From Rotaria macrura (lineage: Eukaryota; Rotifera; Eurotatoria; Philodinida; Philodinidae), in contig OENT01000273.1 of the NCBI GenBank assembly GCA_900239685.1, positions 62,001-126,000 on the forward strand: a DNA stretch of 64,000 bases. The letters run 5' to 3'. The notes beneath the pieces are model-generated. The model was not told the origin of the DNA, did no database searches, and saw nothing but the letters and a program-made list of their open reading frames with translations. Every line of letters starts with the position of its first letter. Positions within the stretch are counted from its first letter, which is position 1. A program made the position numbers and the translations under genes. Shown here piece by piece: positions 1 to 12,900 of the stretch.

Positions 1-1370
1 ACAGGTCCATGTCAAGTAAGAATTTGAAGACATTGAAGATATCAACAAAATTCCATTGTATCTTCTAGGTTGTACTCAATTCTCTACATAAATATAAGCC
101 AAAACTTGCAATAATTGATGTGATGTTAAAGAAGAAAATCTATGAAACATGTTTTGATGAAACTGCATTCATTGCCGTGACAGCTTATCAAAATGAAGAA
201 GTACGTATATCTACACTTGTAATACATATTTTTATGATGCATGAACTCTTGAGCATGAAAATAGATGAGCTAAAAACACGAGAAGAAACCCTCTAATGAC
301 TTGAAGAGTGAATGCATTCTTGATTCCGAATGTCGTCGTTCAGATTTTCATATTCTTTCATTTGATGTCAATGAAGAATTTTTATGTTTCAGGTAACAGC
401 CTTAAAAATCAAATACAATCCATTTGCTAAGGCATTTCTTGATACTGGAAATAACAGACGGTAAGAGAAGAGAAATGTTAAACGAGGTGTTGATTTAATG
501 TGAAAACATATCGCTATTTTTTCTCTTGCTCTAGAGACGATCGAGACATGATGATGTTAGAAGAACAATCAGCAAATGGAAACAATTATGTATCACCATT
601 TCCACATCATTCAATGTTTTTTACTCATCAATCCTCACCTATGAATACGAGTGGAGGACCTGAAAGATTTAAATTTCAATCATATCGTTCATCACCATAC
701 AATTATTCTCAAACACCACGAAAATGTTCACCGAATGAAGGTAAAATTATAATCATTTCCGTTGTTGTTTTTTTTCCTGTCTTTTATTTACTCTAAGAAC
801 TATTAAACATTACACAAATGTCATCAAAAGAAACTAACACTATGCCACTAATGTGCTATTCCGGAATGATGACACTTTCATTTGATTTGAAGAAGAGGAA
901 CAAAGAAAAAGTCAATTTCACTGTTTCATTCCTTAGGTTTTCAAACAAAACTTGATCCATATCCAACATCATCAACATCACCATTCGATCCATCATTATT
1001 CTATACACCGACAACACCGGCCAATATTCCATGTTCATCATCATCACCAATATCACCGAATACAGCTGCAGCGGCTGCTTATTATTCAAATACATATTAT
1101 CCAACACCAGCTTCATACTATTTTCCATATGGAACAACATCATCACCCGCATCTCATCATCCATTTATGGCACCATTGACATGTCCAATCAACAATGGTA
1201 CCTCATCATCATCACCAATAAGTCCATCGTTTCTACATTTACAGCAACCAGTAACTATTGTACCAAATATAAGTAATCATTCAGCATCATCATCACCGAA
1301 AGAACACGATAATTTATTTAACACATCGTCAACAACAACAGCAGCAAACGATGTTAGACAATATCAATAG
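1..1370 (+). CDS. T: Brachyury-type T-box transcription factor, 3' part (5' end outside window)
   Basis: Exons read as 1-15, 69-200, 393-460, 535-740 and 937-1370. All introns are GT-AG and the frame is kept to the TAG at 1368-1370. The first exons encode the C-terminal half of a T-box DNA-binding domain, with the signatures LNSLHKYKPKL, ETAFIAVTAYQNEEV and TALKIKYNPFAKAFLD. These are close to Brachyury/T, and the following DDRDMMMLEE resembles the segment after the T-box in Brachyury. The rest is a low-complexity Ser/Pro/Tyr/Thr/His-rich tail, as expected for an activation region. Established for the family: nuclear factor binding T-box half-sites, acting in mesoderm or hindgut patterning. 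A polyadenylation-like AATAAA lies near 1461. The N-terminal half of the domain is off the window. Another T-box subfamily (e.g. Tbx) is possible but less likely. Confidence 0.88.
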
Positions 1371-1727
1371 AATAAAAAGACAAATAAACAATTTTTTTTC
1401 TTCTGTTCACTAGATTTTTTTTCTCATTGTATGTGTGTGTTTATTTAACGAAAAAAAACGAATAAATCTACATGTGAAAAGTATTTACTACTGTTGATAT
1501 GTAATTTCTATTGACGAAAAGCTTGAGATTTGTCTTCATTGTAAGATGTGAAAAACAAAAGATTAGAGATTAGTGACAATGACAATTGAGTGAAGATTAA
1601 CAATCAATGAACTAAACGAGAAAGGTCAAAGACAGGTGCTTTTCGATTATTTTCTTATTCTTTTTATTGTGTTTATATTTGTTTTGAGATGCATCATCAT
1701 CATCATCATCATCGTCACTATGATCAA

Positions 1728-1771
<44 letters not shown>

Positions 1772-2438
1772 ATATTTGTGCGATTTACCGCTTCTGAATC
1801 AAACAATTTTAACGGGACTATGTGAACCGCACTTGTTCGTTCTCATTGTACGTGCTTGGAGAAAAAAGAAAGAAACGCAAAGCATGATATGAGATGATGT
1901 GACAAATAAAAAAAAGCGAAGAAGCATGTGTTACTGGCATTTATTGCCATGAAATACACAAACAAAATGACAAAACGATCACTTGTATAGAGAAGAAAAG
2001 ATTATCTTTTGATCTTGTGTGAGAGTGCTTTATGGCAAGAAGGTCAGAGAAGCTATAGATAGAAATTTATATAAAAAGAAATCATGTTTTGATGATTTAA
2101 ATATCAAGAGATATTTTTTCGATGGTTCAAACAAGTTAAGTAAATAAGACGAAAGACTTGACTTTTCGTTTTGTGTTTCAATGGGAAAGATGTATTATAC
2201 AATGTATTCATTTCTCAAGTGATAGCATGCTTGTTGATCTATTTTAAATTGTTCAACATGAGATTCATTTTTCTTTGATTAAAAAAAGAAAACGAAATTT
2301 CTAGATTCAATAGTTGTATTACACAGAGTGCGTTGTTGCACTCTTCAACTGAATAATGATAGAAAGTAAGAAATCATCTACCTTATGAATTTGACATTCG
2401 TTGTCTAAAATAAAGTAATGTATTTTGAGCTAACATTG
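1371..2438. other. 3' flank of the T-box gene, no further gene seen
   Basis: Holds the presumed 3' UTR with an AATAAA-like signal near 1461, then AT-rich sequence and microsatellites. Open frames here are short and follow the simple repeats. I see no other gene. Confidence 0.6.
1690..1771. repeat. Microsatellites (CAT)n, (TA)n and (TG)n
   Basis: A run of ATC/CAT triplets at about 1690-1713 is followed by a TA dinucleotide tract at about 1731-1762 and a short TG tract. The tracts create spurious His-rich and Tyr/Ile-rich open frames on both strands. Confidence 0.9.
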
Positions 2439-3017
2439 TAGAGTGCATGCCCTCAATAAGAACGGGAATTTTACAGAGTGATGTTGTGACTGTTATATCT
2501 CTGTGAAAAATTTAACAAATGAATTCGAATTTTGCAGCAAAGCAGAAAAATGTGTTGTCGACCGATTAATGAAAAAAAATTTTAAAAAAGTTGAAAAATG
2601 ATCGAGATATGACCGGTAGTTTGAAGTCGACTGATGCCGTTCTAAATAAAAGCACTTTCCTCAATAAGAACGCTAATGCAAAAGTTGTCCCTATTTAGAA
2701 CGCACCAGCAAAAATACATAGAGTAACNGTTACTCTATGTATTTTTGCTGGTGCGTTCTAAATAGGGACAACTTTTGCATTAGCGTTCTTATTGAGGAAA
2801 GTGCTTTTATTTAGAACGGCATCAGTCGACTTCAAACTACCGGTCATATCTCGATCATTTTTCAACTTTTTTAAAATTTTTTTTCATTAATCGGTCGACA
2901 ACACATTTTTCTGCTTTGCTGCAAAATTCGAATTCATTTGTTAAATTTTTCACAGAGATATAACAGTCACAACATCACTCTGTAAAATTCCCGTTCTTAT
3001 TGAGGGCATGCACTCTA
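2439..3017. mobile_element. Perfect 289 bp inverted repeat (foldback/MITE-like) with a single N at its centre
   Basis: Bases 2439-2727 are repeated as their exact reverse complement at 2729-3017, by eye without a mismatch. The only spacer is the N at 2728. Outer ends are TAGAGTGCATGCCCTC and its complement, so the element starts and ends with TA, as for a Tc1/mariner-like target. CCTCAATAAGAACG occurs at the start of each arm and again near 2662, a subterminal repeat. No coding capacity. It could be a foldback or MITE, or an assembly artefact created by reading through a hairpin; the N at the exact centre makes the second possibility serious. Confidence 0.8.
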
Positions 3018-5697
3018 TTTCAATGTAAGCTTTCATTCTGTTTTATCGAGACGTTAGTTTATCAATAGACATTCGTTTTAAATTCGAATAATGATGTTTT
3101 TTTCCATCTCAATTTACGTTTACTGCAGCGTAGATGTCAATGAAACATAGATTAACAGATATGTTGAGAAAAGACTGAACGGAAAAAAGTTAATGTCGAA
3201 AAAATGAAAGAATCTAATACTGAGCTGTTTTTTTTGGTACAAAGTGCATTTTAATTCTAGTCTTCACAGTTGTTGATGATCTGAAATTCTTGAAAATACA
3301 AGATTCGAAGTTTATGTTGAACTGTAACATGCTAAAATAAAATACAAGAAAACAAGTTTCAAAGTTCATCTATTGCCTACAAGATGCGAAATATAAAAAT
3401 ACTAACATAAATAATATTATCGATAGCGAGTGTTTTGATAAACACTGATGTATTGCAATGAATAGTCATGTCTAATAGTAAAGATTCATGAAAAAGATGA
3501 GTAATGCTCAATGAATCAATTAGAGCTACATCTATCATTACAGTCGAAACAATACTATTCTTAAGTGAAATCACAGAATATGAAGACGTTGTTCAAAAGA
3601 AAAAAAAATCATGTGTGAATTGTTACTGTTTACAGTAATTGTAAGTATCATTGAGAATTCAGAGGAACAAAACGAAAATGATGAATGAAATCAATGTAAT
3701 TCTAAATTGATCATAATAGGAAAAAATATGATTGGGAAATCTGTAGAACTGTTGTTTTATTGAAGCTTATTATATAGGTATAGGAAATTGTAATATGTTC
3801 TCTGTCGATTTTCAATGCATGCGAAAACTGACTGGTTGGTTGAGATCTTTTAATAATGTGTTAAATTCAATTCTGTCGAACAAATATTCGAGGTGATATT
3901 ATAAGCAATTCATTTGGCATAAAAAGAAGCATAAGTGCTTTTGGAATAATATTCGATAGGTAATAGAGATAGATGTAAGGTTTTTGTCGTAACGAAGAGG
4001 ATACGAAACTGTATCGACTTTTCAATAGCAGATGTTTGTAAAACGTATAGTTTAGAAAGAAACTTTTTCGTCAAGAAATGAGACAAAAAGTTAATTTTAT
4101 GCCAGCAATCCATCTGAAGATGTTAATTAATTCATGCTTGGGCGGTAAGTTTAGCAAGAAACATGAGTAGATAATTGAACTTAAGTTAGCGATTATTGGA
4201 CACTACTGAATATTAAAATTCCGAAATGTTGACCCTAAACTATGTTGTCTGTTTTAGAAACTTAGTGGGTGTATCTGGACAAGATTGTCCTAAACACCTG
4301 GTGACTACAGTTCGATTCAGTTTTATTTCATCTTTCGAACGGTGAGAATCACACATCTCTACCTAGTTTCGATCAAAACGTATTACAAAAATAATCCGAA
4401 TATCTCTTTTGATTAGATATGGATTTGAATATTTAAATCTAAGTCATTACTTCCTTCATACTCACAAGAAGCTGACACCTTACGCTGGAATCTTCTTTAT
4501 AGTTTAATCAAATGGCTAAAACAAATAAATATTATAGAGAAACGTTTCTTACGTACATTACAGTTGTTTTTCCAAAAGGCAATCGATCATCAAATCATCG
4601 ATGCGCTTTCTCTACTGATTTAAATGGTAGAGAAATCTATTGTAGGTATTATGAATCATATCTGTAATAACAGTTTTCAACTGACTCATCTATAGTTTTT
4701 TAAGTACAAAAAGTCCATCAAAGTCATTTTACAAATTCATAACTAAATTCATCGCCCATATCTATGTTGATTATATGAAGACCACGGCAAATGAATACGT
4801 CCATATTCATGATACGGGCTGAGACTTCTGCAGATATTTACGAATGTCTGCATGCTCTCTAGAACAGATCCAGTTTTTGTATCTTCAATGGTAGCCAACG
4901 TCTTTTTCTTGTTTTAGATGAGTGCAACCTTTGTCTACTTACTACGAGCACGCAAAGAACTATTGATATTGGTGATGCGATCCATTCAACATAGAACTAT
5001 ATCGTATATTCATATAGAGTCAGTTTGTGTAAGCATCTTGATGTACCCTTCATTGATTTGACGTTCGAAAATTTATCGAAATGCATGGTCAAGGATGATG
5101 ATTCAAAAAATAAAGTGACTCAGTTATAGTCATGAGGTGAGCTTATAATCCAAGTTTTTATGAGAACTTAGTGATAAACCGTTTTATATTTTTTTTTCTG
5201 GTTTTAAAAAGCCTAAGTTGCAAAAATATAAATCGAAGAATTTGTTTCAGAATATTGATGATAGCAGTTTCTTTTATTGTAAATGTTATGCGTTCGAATT
5301 TCTTTCAAACAAGTAGAGTAATAATGTGAATTAGCAGGTATTTGATAGGTGATCACAAAGAAACAACTAAGAAAAAGCATCATATTTATAAATATATACC
5401 TTTGATACTTGACAGAAAAGAACAAAGTCAATAATTCAATTATCACAAGAACTCAACCATGTACGTCTTAATCTAAAACTCTCTGATGCGTTTTCGTGAG
5501 AACCAATTTATACTTTTATCATTTCTGTGTGTTGGATTTAAACATTAAACTGGGATAGACAATAGAAAGAAAAGAAAAGTACGACTGGTTTAATACAAAG
5601 TCACCAAACTGAATCGTTTCAAACTCAAATATACCATTTCAAAGATGTGTACCAACAAGATGTTTTATCATTTTTTCGATTGAACAGTAGTTACAGT
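3018..5697. other. Intergenic spacer, no gene recognised
   Basis: About 2.7 kb between the palindrome and the 3' end of the fibrocystin-L-like gene. It has only short open frames, none with a recognisable motif or splice pattern. Confidence 0.55.
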
Positions 5698-8600
5698 TTA
5701 ATTCGCCTGACCATCACTTTTAACTGTAACAAAATCAAGCATAGTGACACTAACCGAACCCGACAGAGGTCGATCTATTTTTTCCGTATTGATAATTAAT
5801 GGTTTAACTTGATTATTATTCTTTGATAAAAATCCACTTGAGCCTGTTGGATGTTGTTTAAGTTGAAAATTATTTGTCGCTGTATTTTTTAGTATTGCAA
5901 TATCTTCATCATTTTGTAATCTATTATTATCAGCCACATGTTGATCTTTATTTTTATCAAGTTGACGACTATTTTGACGCTTTTCATACTGTTTAATAGC
6001 AAAATACATACCTAATAGAATCCCTGCACTACTACCAAGACTTATAACAATAATAATGATTGATGCTGTAAAATCTGATGATAAATCTGTATTGCTTGAA
6101 CTTGATGAAGAAGTTGACGTTGAATAAGTTTTACCATTAACATTGATTGAAACAGCTGTTAAATCAGTCAATGCCGTTGGGTTTGCCGAAATATTCTTAA
6201 CAACTGATAATAAACTAGTTGGATTATCATTGACATCAAACGATGCCACTAAACTACCTATGAATATAATATAAACTTGAAAAAAAGTTAAAAGATTATA
6301 TTTTGTCTTGTCAAACCTTTTGTTATAGTAATATCACTAATGATTGGCATTCCAATATGAATTAAATAATTGTAAATGATCGATCGTTTAATTTCTAGCA
6401 AACCAGCTGCTTGAAAACTATCATAATCTCCGCTGAATGTTATATTTGATGATGGTCCTCCACTACTACTTTGCAGAACAGCTTGACAAAACAAAAAATA
6501 GCCAATAAATATATATAGATATGTATATTTAATGCATTTAATTATTTTAAAATATAAAAAAAACAATATCTTACTTGAACTTTGTTTAACTAAAATTCCA
6601 TTGGATAGCAGCGAAAATACGTATTCATTATGTGATGATGCTAATTGAATACTAATGACATACATTCCAATAGTATCAATCATTAGATTTGCTGCAATAA
6701 TCGTACTTCGCATGACATCAATAATAATCGATGATGTATTTGTTTTCGTTAGTGTTCCACTACTGTCAAATTCTGGTAAATTGTAGAGTGAGGCATTAGC
6801 CGACCATGTTAAATTACGCCATTGAATATTGTCAATAGGTAAACGAGATTGACTGTCAACAATGACAGTTGATATATTAAATGTTTCATTAATTGAAACA
6901 ACATATATTAAATCCGTTTGTTGAATAGTTAATCTAGCTTTTGTAATTGTTAACGATGATGAATTAGCTGTTAAATTTATATTAGACAGAAATGAACTAT
7001 TAAAATGAACGTAAAATAGAATCAATCAAAACGCAGCAAAAAAGACAAATTTTTTTTGTTGTTGTCCATTTTACATACCTTGTCACATTGTTTGGTTGAA
7101 TAAAAGCGAATTGTACTTGATAATTTCCTGTTGTTGATAAGCCGAATGAGGTGTATTGTGTTTGACCATTGGAATAATTTGCTACTGCACCACGTAGTTT
7201 TATATTTGGATTTCCAGTAACAGTGGCAATCACTTGCCATGGTTGATCATTGGATCCTAATTTTTCAATAATATCATCATTGATGTCGTAGGCAACAATT
7301 ACTGGCTGTATATCACATGGACTTTGCTCACGACAAGATGACGGAGATATAACAAGTTCAATTCGATGAATTATGCTTAGTGATACAGATGTTTGATTTA
7401 ATGGTTCTTGAATGTTTAAATCTATTAGTGTTGTGTTACCAGTAAACGGATTTTCTAGCCATGCACGATGTAATTCACCTGATTGATAACGATTGATAAT
7501 AGCTGAACAAATATTGGCCATTGTTTCAGATTGAATACTAGCGTTGGTTGCTAAATATGTCACGGGCTCATCACGTATCTCAACGTTCAATGATATTGTT
7601 GATAATTGACGACGGATACGACTGAAACGTTAAGCATTTTTTAAAAATTATACGAATGAAAATCTATACGGATTTTTCTAATGGTCACAATCAATGTATC
7701 AAGATTTTGAAATCCCCGGCCCCACCCGTATCTGTAGTTATAACAGGAAAACAAAGAGAGAACAAACCTATCCTACAATCTACTGATTTAACCTTATTCT
7801 ATGTTTAGCAACAATCCTTTTCAGTTGTATAGCAATCAAGAAAAAGTCTATCTGACTTACTGTTTGATTAAATGACAGACTAATTAATCACATGGAATAA
7901 ATTTAATTTAGAAAGTAATCGATGTTATTTCTTAGCCATATAAAAACTCTTCATGGGACATTCTCAATGAAATTCATATCCTCGATCAAAAAATCACATA
8001 AATGTCATATTGTTTGTCAATGATTATTTCGTAGCAAAAAGTACATCGTGTAACTATTCTTTTGAACACATAAAGACCAACAGTTTTCAAGGAAAAGAAA
8101 GTTATTTACCCATTACTATTATTATTAGCTGCAACAATGTTAACACGACGAATTTTATTTGGACTCACACCGAGTATAGCAGCTAAATTAGCAGTCAAGT
8201 TTGATGAAAAGAATGATGATGGCGTTTGAGGTGGTAAATTAAAACTGAGTATAATCAATTCGGATAGTTTTAAGTCGATTATAGAAATACCATCAATGAC
8301 AAAGGATGCCATTCGTGTTGTTCTGAAACGAAAAATTATCCAAAACAAAAAAAGTTAACAATAATAGTCAAATATCATTTTACCTATCGAAATAATTTGA
8401 ACCAGGTACTGATGTGTAGCTTAAATTACTTCGTTGATCAGTTAACACTAAATAACTGTAATTGGTATCACGGTTAATCGGTGATACATAAAGTCCATTA
8501 GCGTAAACATCGATTTGTTGTAAAGAATCATAGTAGAGTGATAAAATACTGACAATAGTTGAGTCACTATTGAGTATTCGAAAACGTATCTGATTCGGTG

Positions 8601-9936
8601 TTGTACTTGATAAATATATATCATAGCGATGTTTTGATTCAATGAGTGACATGAATGTTGATATTCGCTTTTGACATGTATAACCATTACACCAACCGTG
8701 ATCTTGTGGGCCATTGATTAGATCAATGTAACCATTGTCAGACATAATAGCAACAGGTGAAAGACGTCTTGTTTCAGTATCCGAATCCATATTTTCAATA
8801 ATTAACATACGATAATCAGTTGTATTAGGACAAATGTACATTTGCCATGAGGATTCGAAGATACATGTTGATGCACGACTAATACCACGGTACGGATATG
8901 AAGTATTTATATTTATCATATAACCTGTTTGGTTCGCCATTGCAACGGTCGGTATACGATAATCACCAACACCATGTTGTTGATTTCCTGTCATCAACAA
9001 AAGATCAATTCAAAATCCATATGAAATATTCAACTACCCCAAAGATATTCAGCTTGTGAGAAAACACTTGCTCGTTGGCCAAATAATGTTCCATCAGTAT
9101 CGATTACTAAATTCTTTTTTAAACCATCGCAATCCATGTCTACGTTTTCATTTCATACATATATATATATATATATATCAAACTAAAAATGCATAAACAA
9201 TAGACTTACCAACACAATCACTTGGATTAACAAGATCAAGATTTGGTCGCCCATTAAAGATCAAATTTGTTCGTGATACATTATATACTGATATGAAACT
9301 TGTTATGACAGGATGCTGACCATCATCATTATGTTGTGCTACCTGAATAGCTATATCACGACGTGTGCATATGTCATTATAAAATGCTAATGTAACATTT
9401 GTTATTGTCATTTTACCATCAACTAAACATAAATATGATCATGCGAGATATTTCTTTCCTTTTCCATTTCGACTTTTCTTTAACTTACTGCATGGATATG
9501 CACTAACGCAAGTCCAAGGATGCATTGGCATCAAATTGTTGCCTGAAAAATATGGAAAAACAATGCCAGATCGACCACCAGGATTTCCACGTGATGATGT
9601 TGCCGATACAGTTGGAATAGCAGATGCACTATTGATTAGATTGATCGTACTTGTATTAACAACATCATCACAATCGTTGGGCGTTATAGATCCTATGACG
9701 ATCGAATTATGAATTGTTATTGAATTATTGCCAGCTACATGAGATAGAGCTACAAGAAAAGAGTACATAAAAAACAAATAATTAGAATACACTATAATTG
9801 AATTTTCAAGATTCTACGTGAAGGACCCATCACAAATGTAAATATGCCAACGCTACCGTCAGCCACCGTACAAGAATTAACAATAATATTACGAGCTGTA
9901 TTGATATAAAGACCATAATACCATGCTTTATAAGTT
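5698..9936 (-). other. PKHD1L1-like gene, exons 38-47: C-terminal ectodomain, membrane helix, tail
   Basis: Exons: 9818-9936, 9489-9749, 9210-9422, 9038-9139, 8384-8987, 8110-8322, 7079-7621, 6575-6996, 6317-6481, 5698-6257. Conserved stretches include YYGLYINTARNIIV, DMDCDGLKKNLVIDTDGTLFG and NLAAILGVSPNKIRRVNIV. The last exon has a Ser-rich stalk, a helix IIIIVISLGSSAGILLGMYF, then basic residues and a polar cytoplasmic tail. The intron 7622-8109 (488 bp) is the only long one in this part. Confidence 0.85.
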
Positions 9937-12900
9937 CTATTTGAATAAAATAGAGGATAGAAAATAGAAAATTTACATATATGAATGTAATCTACTGACT
10001 GAAAACCTTGAATCAGTATACAATCTGAAATAAAAGAAATGAAATCATGATTCATTCTAGGATTCCGAGTCTTGAAATAACCTACTTAAATCGTAATCGA
10101 AACCTTTATCCATGGGCCAAATATTAACACCAGACATAGCCGAATGAACTTCATTATTCGAGTAGTCATTACTTATATCATTGGGCAAAACAGTTTCTGG
10201 ACAAGCATTTCCTTGAATACGATAAGCCAAACGTTCTACACCTGCCACTAAATTACCCTAAACAATGTTTCTTTTGTTAATTATTTAAATTTTTAAAATT
10301 TTGAAAGAAAAATTGATACCCTCATAATCACACTGACAGCATCTCTTGACATGATAGCACCATCATTATTACGGTTAAATTCAGCTAATTCAGGTTGAGC
10401 TGTACCTGACCAATAAACACTCGAAACAAGATTATTTTCTACAAGATTATTCTGCCCTGTGACAACAATGGCTGATTCATAAGTTTTATAGACAATGTTA
10501 TTTGTGATTGGAATACCATTGGATTGCCAGACGCCAATTCTGCAGTACAACGAATAAGCAAAGCAAATCGACAAACTATTTCATAACTTATGAAATCAAC
10601 TTCAAATAAACTTACGCTGAATAATAGCCTCTATCAAATGAACATGAATCAATAAATGTTGGTCGCGCTGAATTCCATTTACCAAGATTGTATATATGAA
10701 TACCTTCACGTTTATCTTCATTCGATGCATCGACATATTGACCGTAACCAATAAATTGTACATTAGATAATCGAGCGTAACCTTTGTAATAAGTATTAAT
10801 ATATTCACTTGATGTTGGATTCCATAAATTAGTTGCATAATCTGTGATTAGAATTCGAAAACCAAACAGTTCCGATGCTGGACTTAGATTAATGACACGT
10901 ATATTACGTGTTAAAAGACCAACAGCACCAGCTAGATGAAATATTCTTCCGTTAGGAAATACATTATGAATAACAACATGTGTATAAACTAGAGGATTAA
11001 CTATCATAATTGTCATTTTATCAGCACTAATATTAGCAATCTTATGCTTTTCGGTGTGTTCAATATTTGTATCTGTCGTTGTTATTATGATTTCATCACC
11101 AACTGTCCAATCCACTGATCGACTCAAAATAATAGATTGCTGACCAGACGATGCTGTTGTTGCAAGACGTGTCCATGTAACATTACGTGTTGTACCATGT
11201 AAGTCAAGACCACCGAAGACACCGATGACTTTCGGCCCTATAGATCCAGCACCATTAGGTAATAGAACATTGTTTGATGAAGAACCGTTTATGATAATAT
11301 CAATCTTTGACGTAAGTGGTCTATTAGGCCAACCTATGAAAATGATATTTTAATGAAAATGCTATCATAAGAACAAGATCATTTACCGACAATCAATTGA
11401 CCACCATTGATAAGAATGCTATGAACGATAAGAATATTATCCATACCCTTAAAATGGCAGCCAAACAAAAGGTTTCGTTTCTTAATAGAAATGGAAAAGT
11501 ACAAGTCTAGCGTAAATACGTACTTGCTCAAATTCGAGTACACCATCGATACGTAATGAATGAATTCGAGGCAGTGGACAATTCACAACAAGCCATATAC
11601 CTCGAGGGATATATATATCTGTATCGTTACCAGGTTTAATACTTCCTAGTAAAGAAAAACCAAAAAAAAAACGACAGTGGGAAAAACGTTCTACACAATT
11701 CATACAATCAAAAATCACTCACCATAACCCCCGTAGCCTTCTAATGCAAATGACCAAGCGGAGTTATTTGACCAAAACAAGGCATTTGCTGATCGTACGG
11801 TAGCAGGTAGTTCCAGAGCAGGTTGTGGTGGTGGTTGGCAATTGGTATATCGACATTTGATAGTATTCAATGCGATCGATACATCAACGGATGCAGTCGC
11901 TGATGGAGAATTTTTGACTAGTTCATAGAATAATAACATCGTATGAATGATTAGCTACATCAATATCAATACAAAATGATTACCGATATAAGAAAACGTC
12001 GATGAATTACTATTATACGACCAATCACCGTTGTTACTTGTAGAACCTGAAAGTGGTGTATTAGATTCACGACCTAAAGATGAACTCGATGTCGTGTAAA
12101 CAATATCAGGTTTATAATCAATGTTATGAGATATGATAAGATAATCGCCTGGTTCTAAACCGTACGCTACACCCGTATAAGACAAATTTACAGAACTCTA
12201 ATACAGAGAATAAGGATTAGAATATTGCATAAGATTTGTTCTGAAGAACAATGTATACATACATTAGCATTTTGAAATTGAAATAAATAAACATTTTTAG
12301 CTAATAACGTCATCATGTAACCACCCGGATGCGTCAGTCGTTTTTTGAGATTAAGTACAATAGTTCGATGATTGTATTTATCATAAATATTTAAATATTC
12401 GCCATTGAGACCTAAACTAGCTTGATTGAAAGCAAATCGTATCCATGTACCTAACGATGATGGACATGTAATAGCATTGATAAAGTTAGGAGTTCTGTTG
12501 CATGCACTTGATGTATTCCAAAGACCATCCGGTGCAAGAACGATTCCACCAGAAACGTTCGATAGTGAACCATCTTCATCGAGATATAAACCATCATATG
12601 GCCACCGAAAATTACCTCGATTAGCCACATTTATAAATGATAATTGCGAAAATCTAGTTAACCAACCTTAGATCAAATGAAGGAAGCATAGATGTTTTAC
12701 TTTAACAAAAAGTAACTATTGCTGATTTTTCTATTCATACCTCCACAAAACACTATGCACCGACCAGTAATAAACGGTCCATATAAAGCTTGCGTATTTG
12801 AACTTGGAAAATTGATAAAAGAAACATTTCGCACGCGAAGACCACGATCCCACATAACTTTAAAAACAAAGCATAATTTAATATTATTTTCTTTCGACTA

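Noticed and set aside
952..1276. His-rich and other alternative frames over the last T-box exon
   Set aside because: Shadows of the Ser/Pro/Tyr-rich coding frame, which is the one linked by splice sites to the T-box exons.
4255..4330. tRNA-like stretch with GTTCGATTC and an AGTGGGTGTATCTGG segment
   Set aside because: The T-stem does not pair, the anticodon loop would have only four bases, and no acceptor stem closes; chance B-box match or a very decayed tRNA/SINE.
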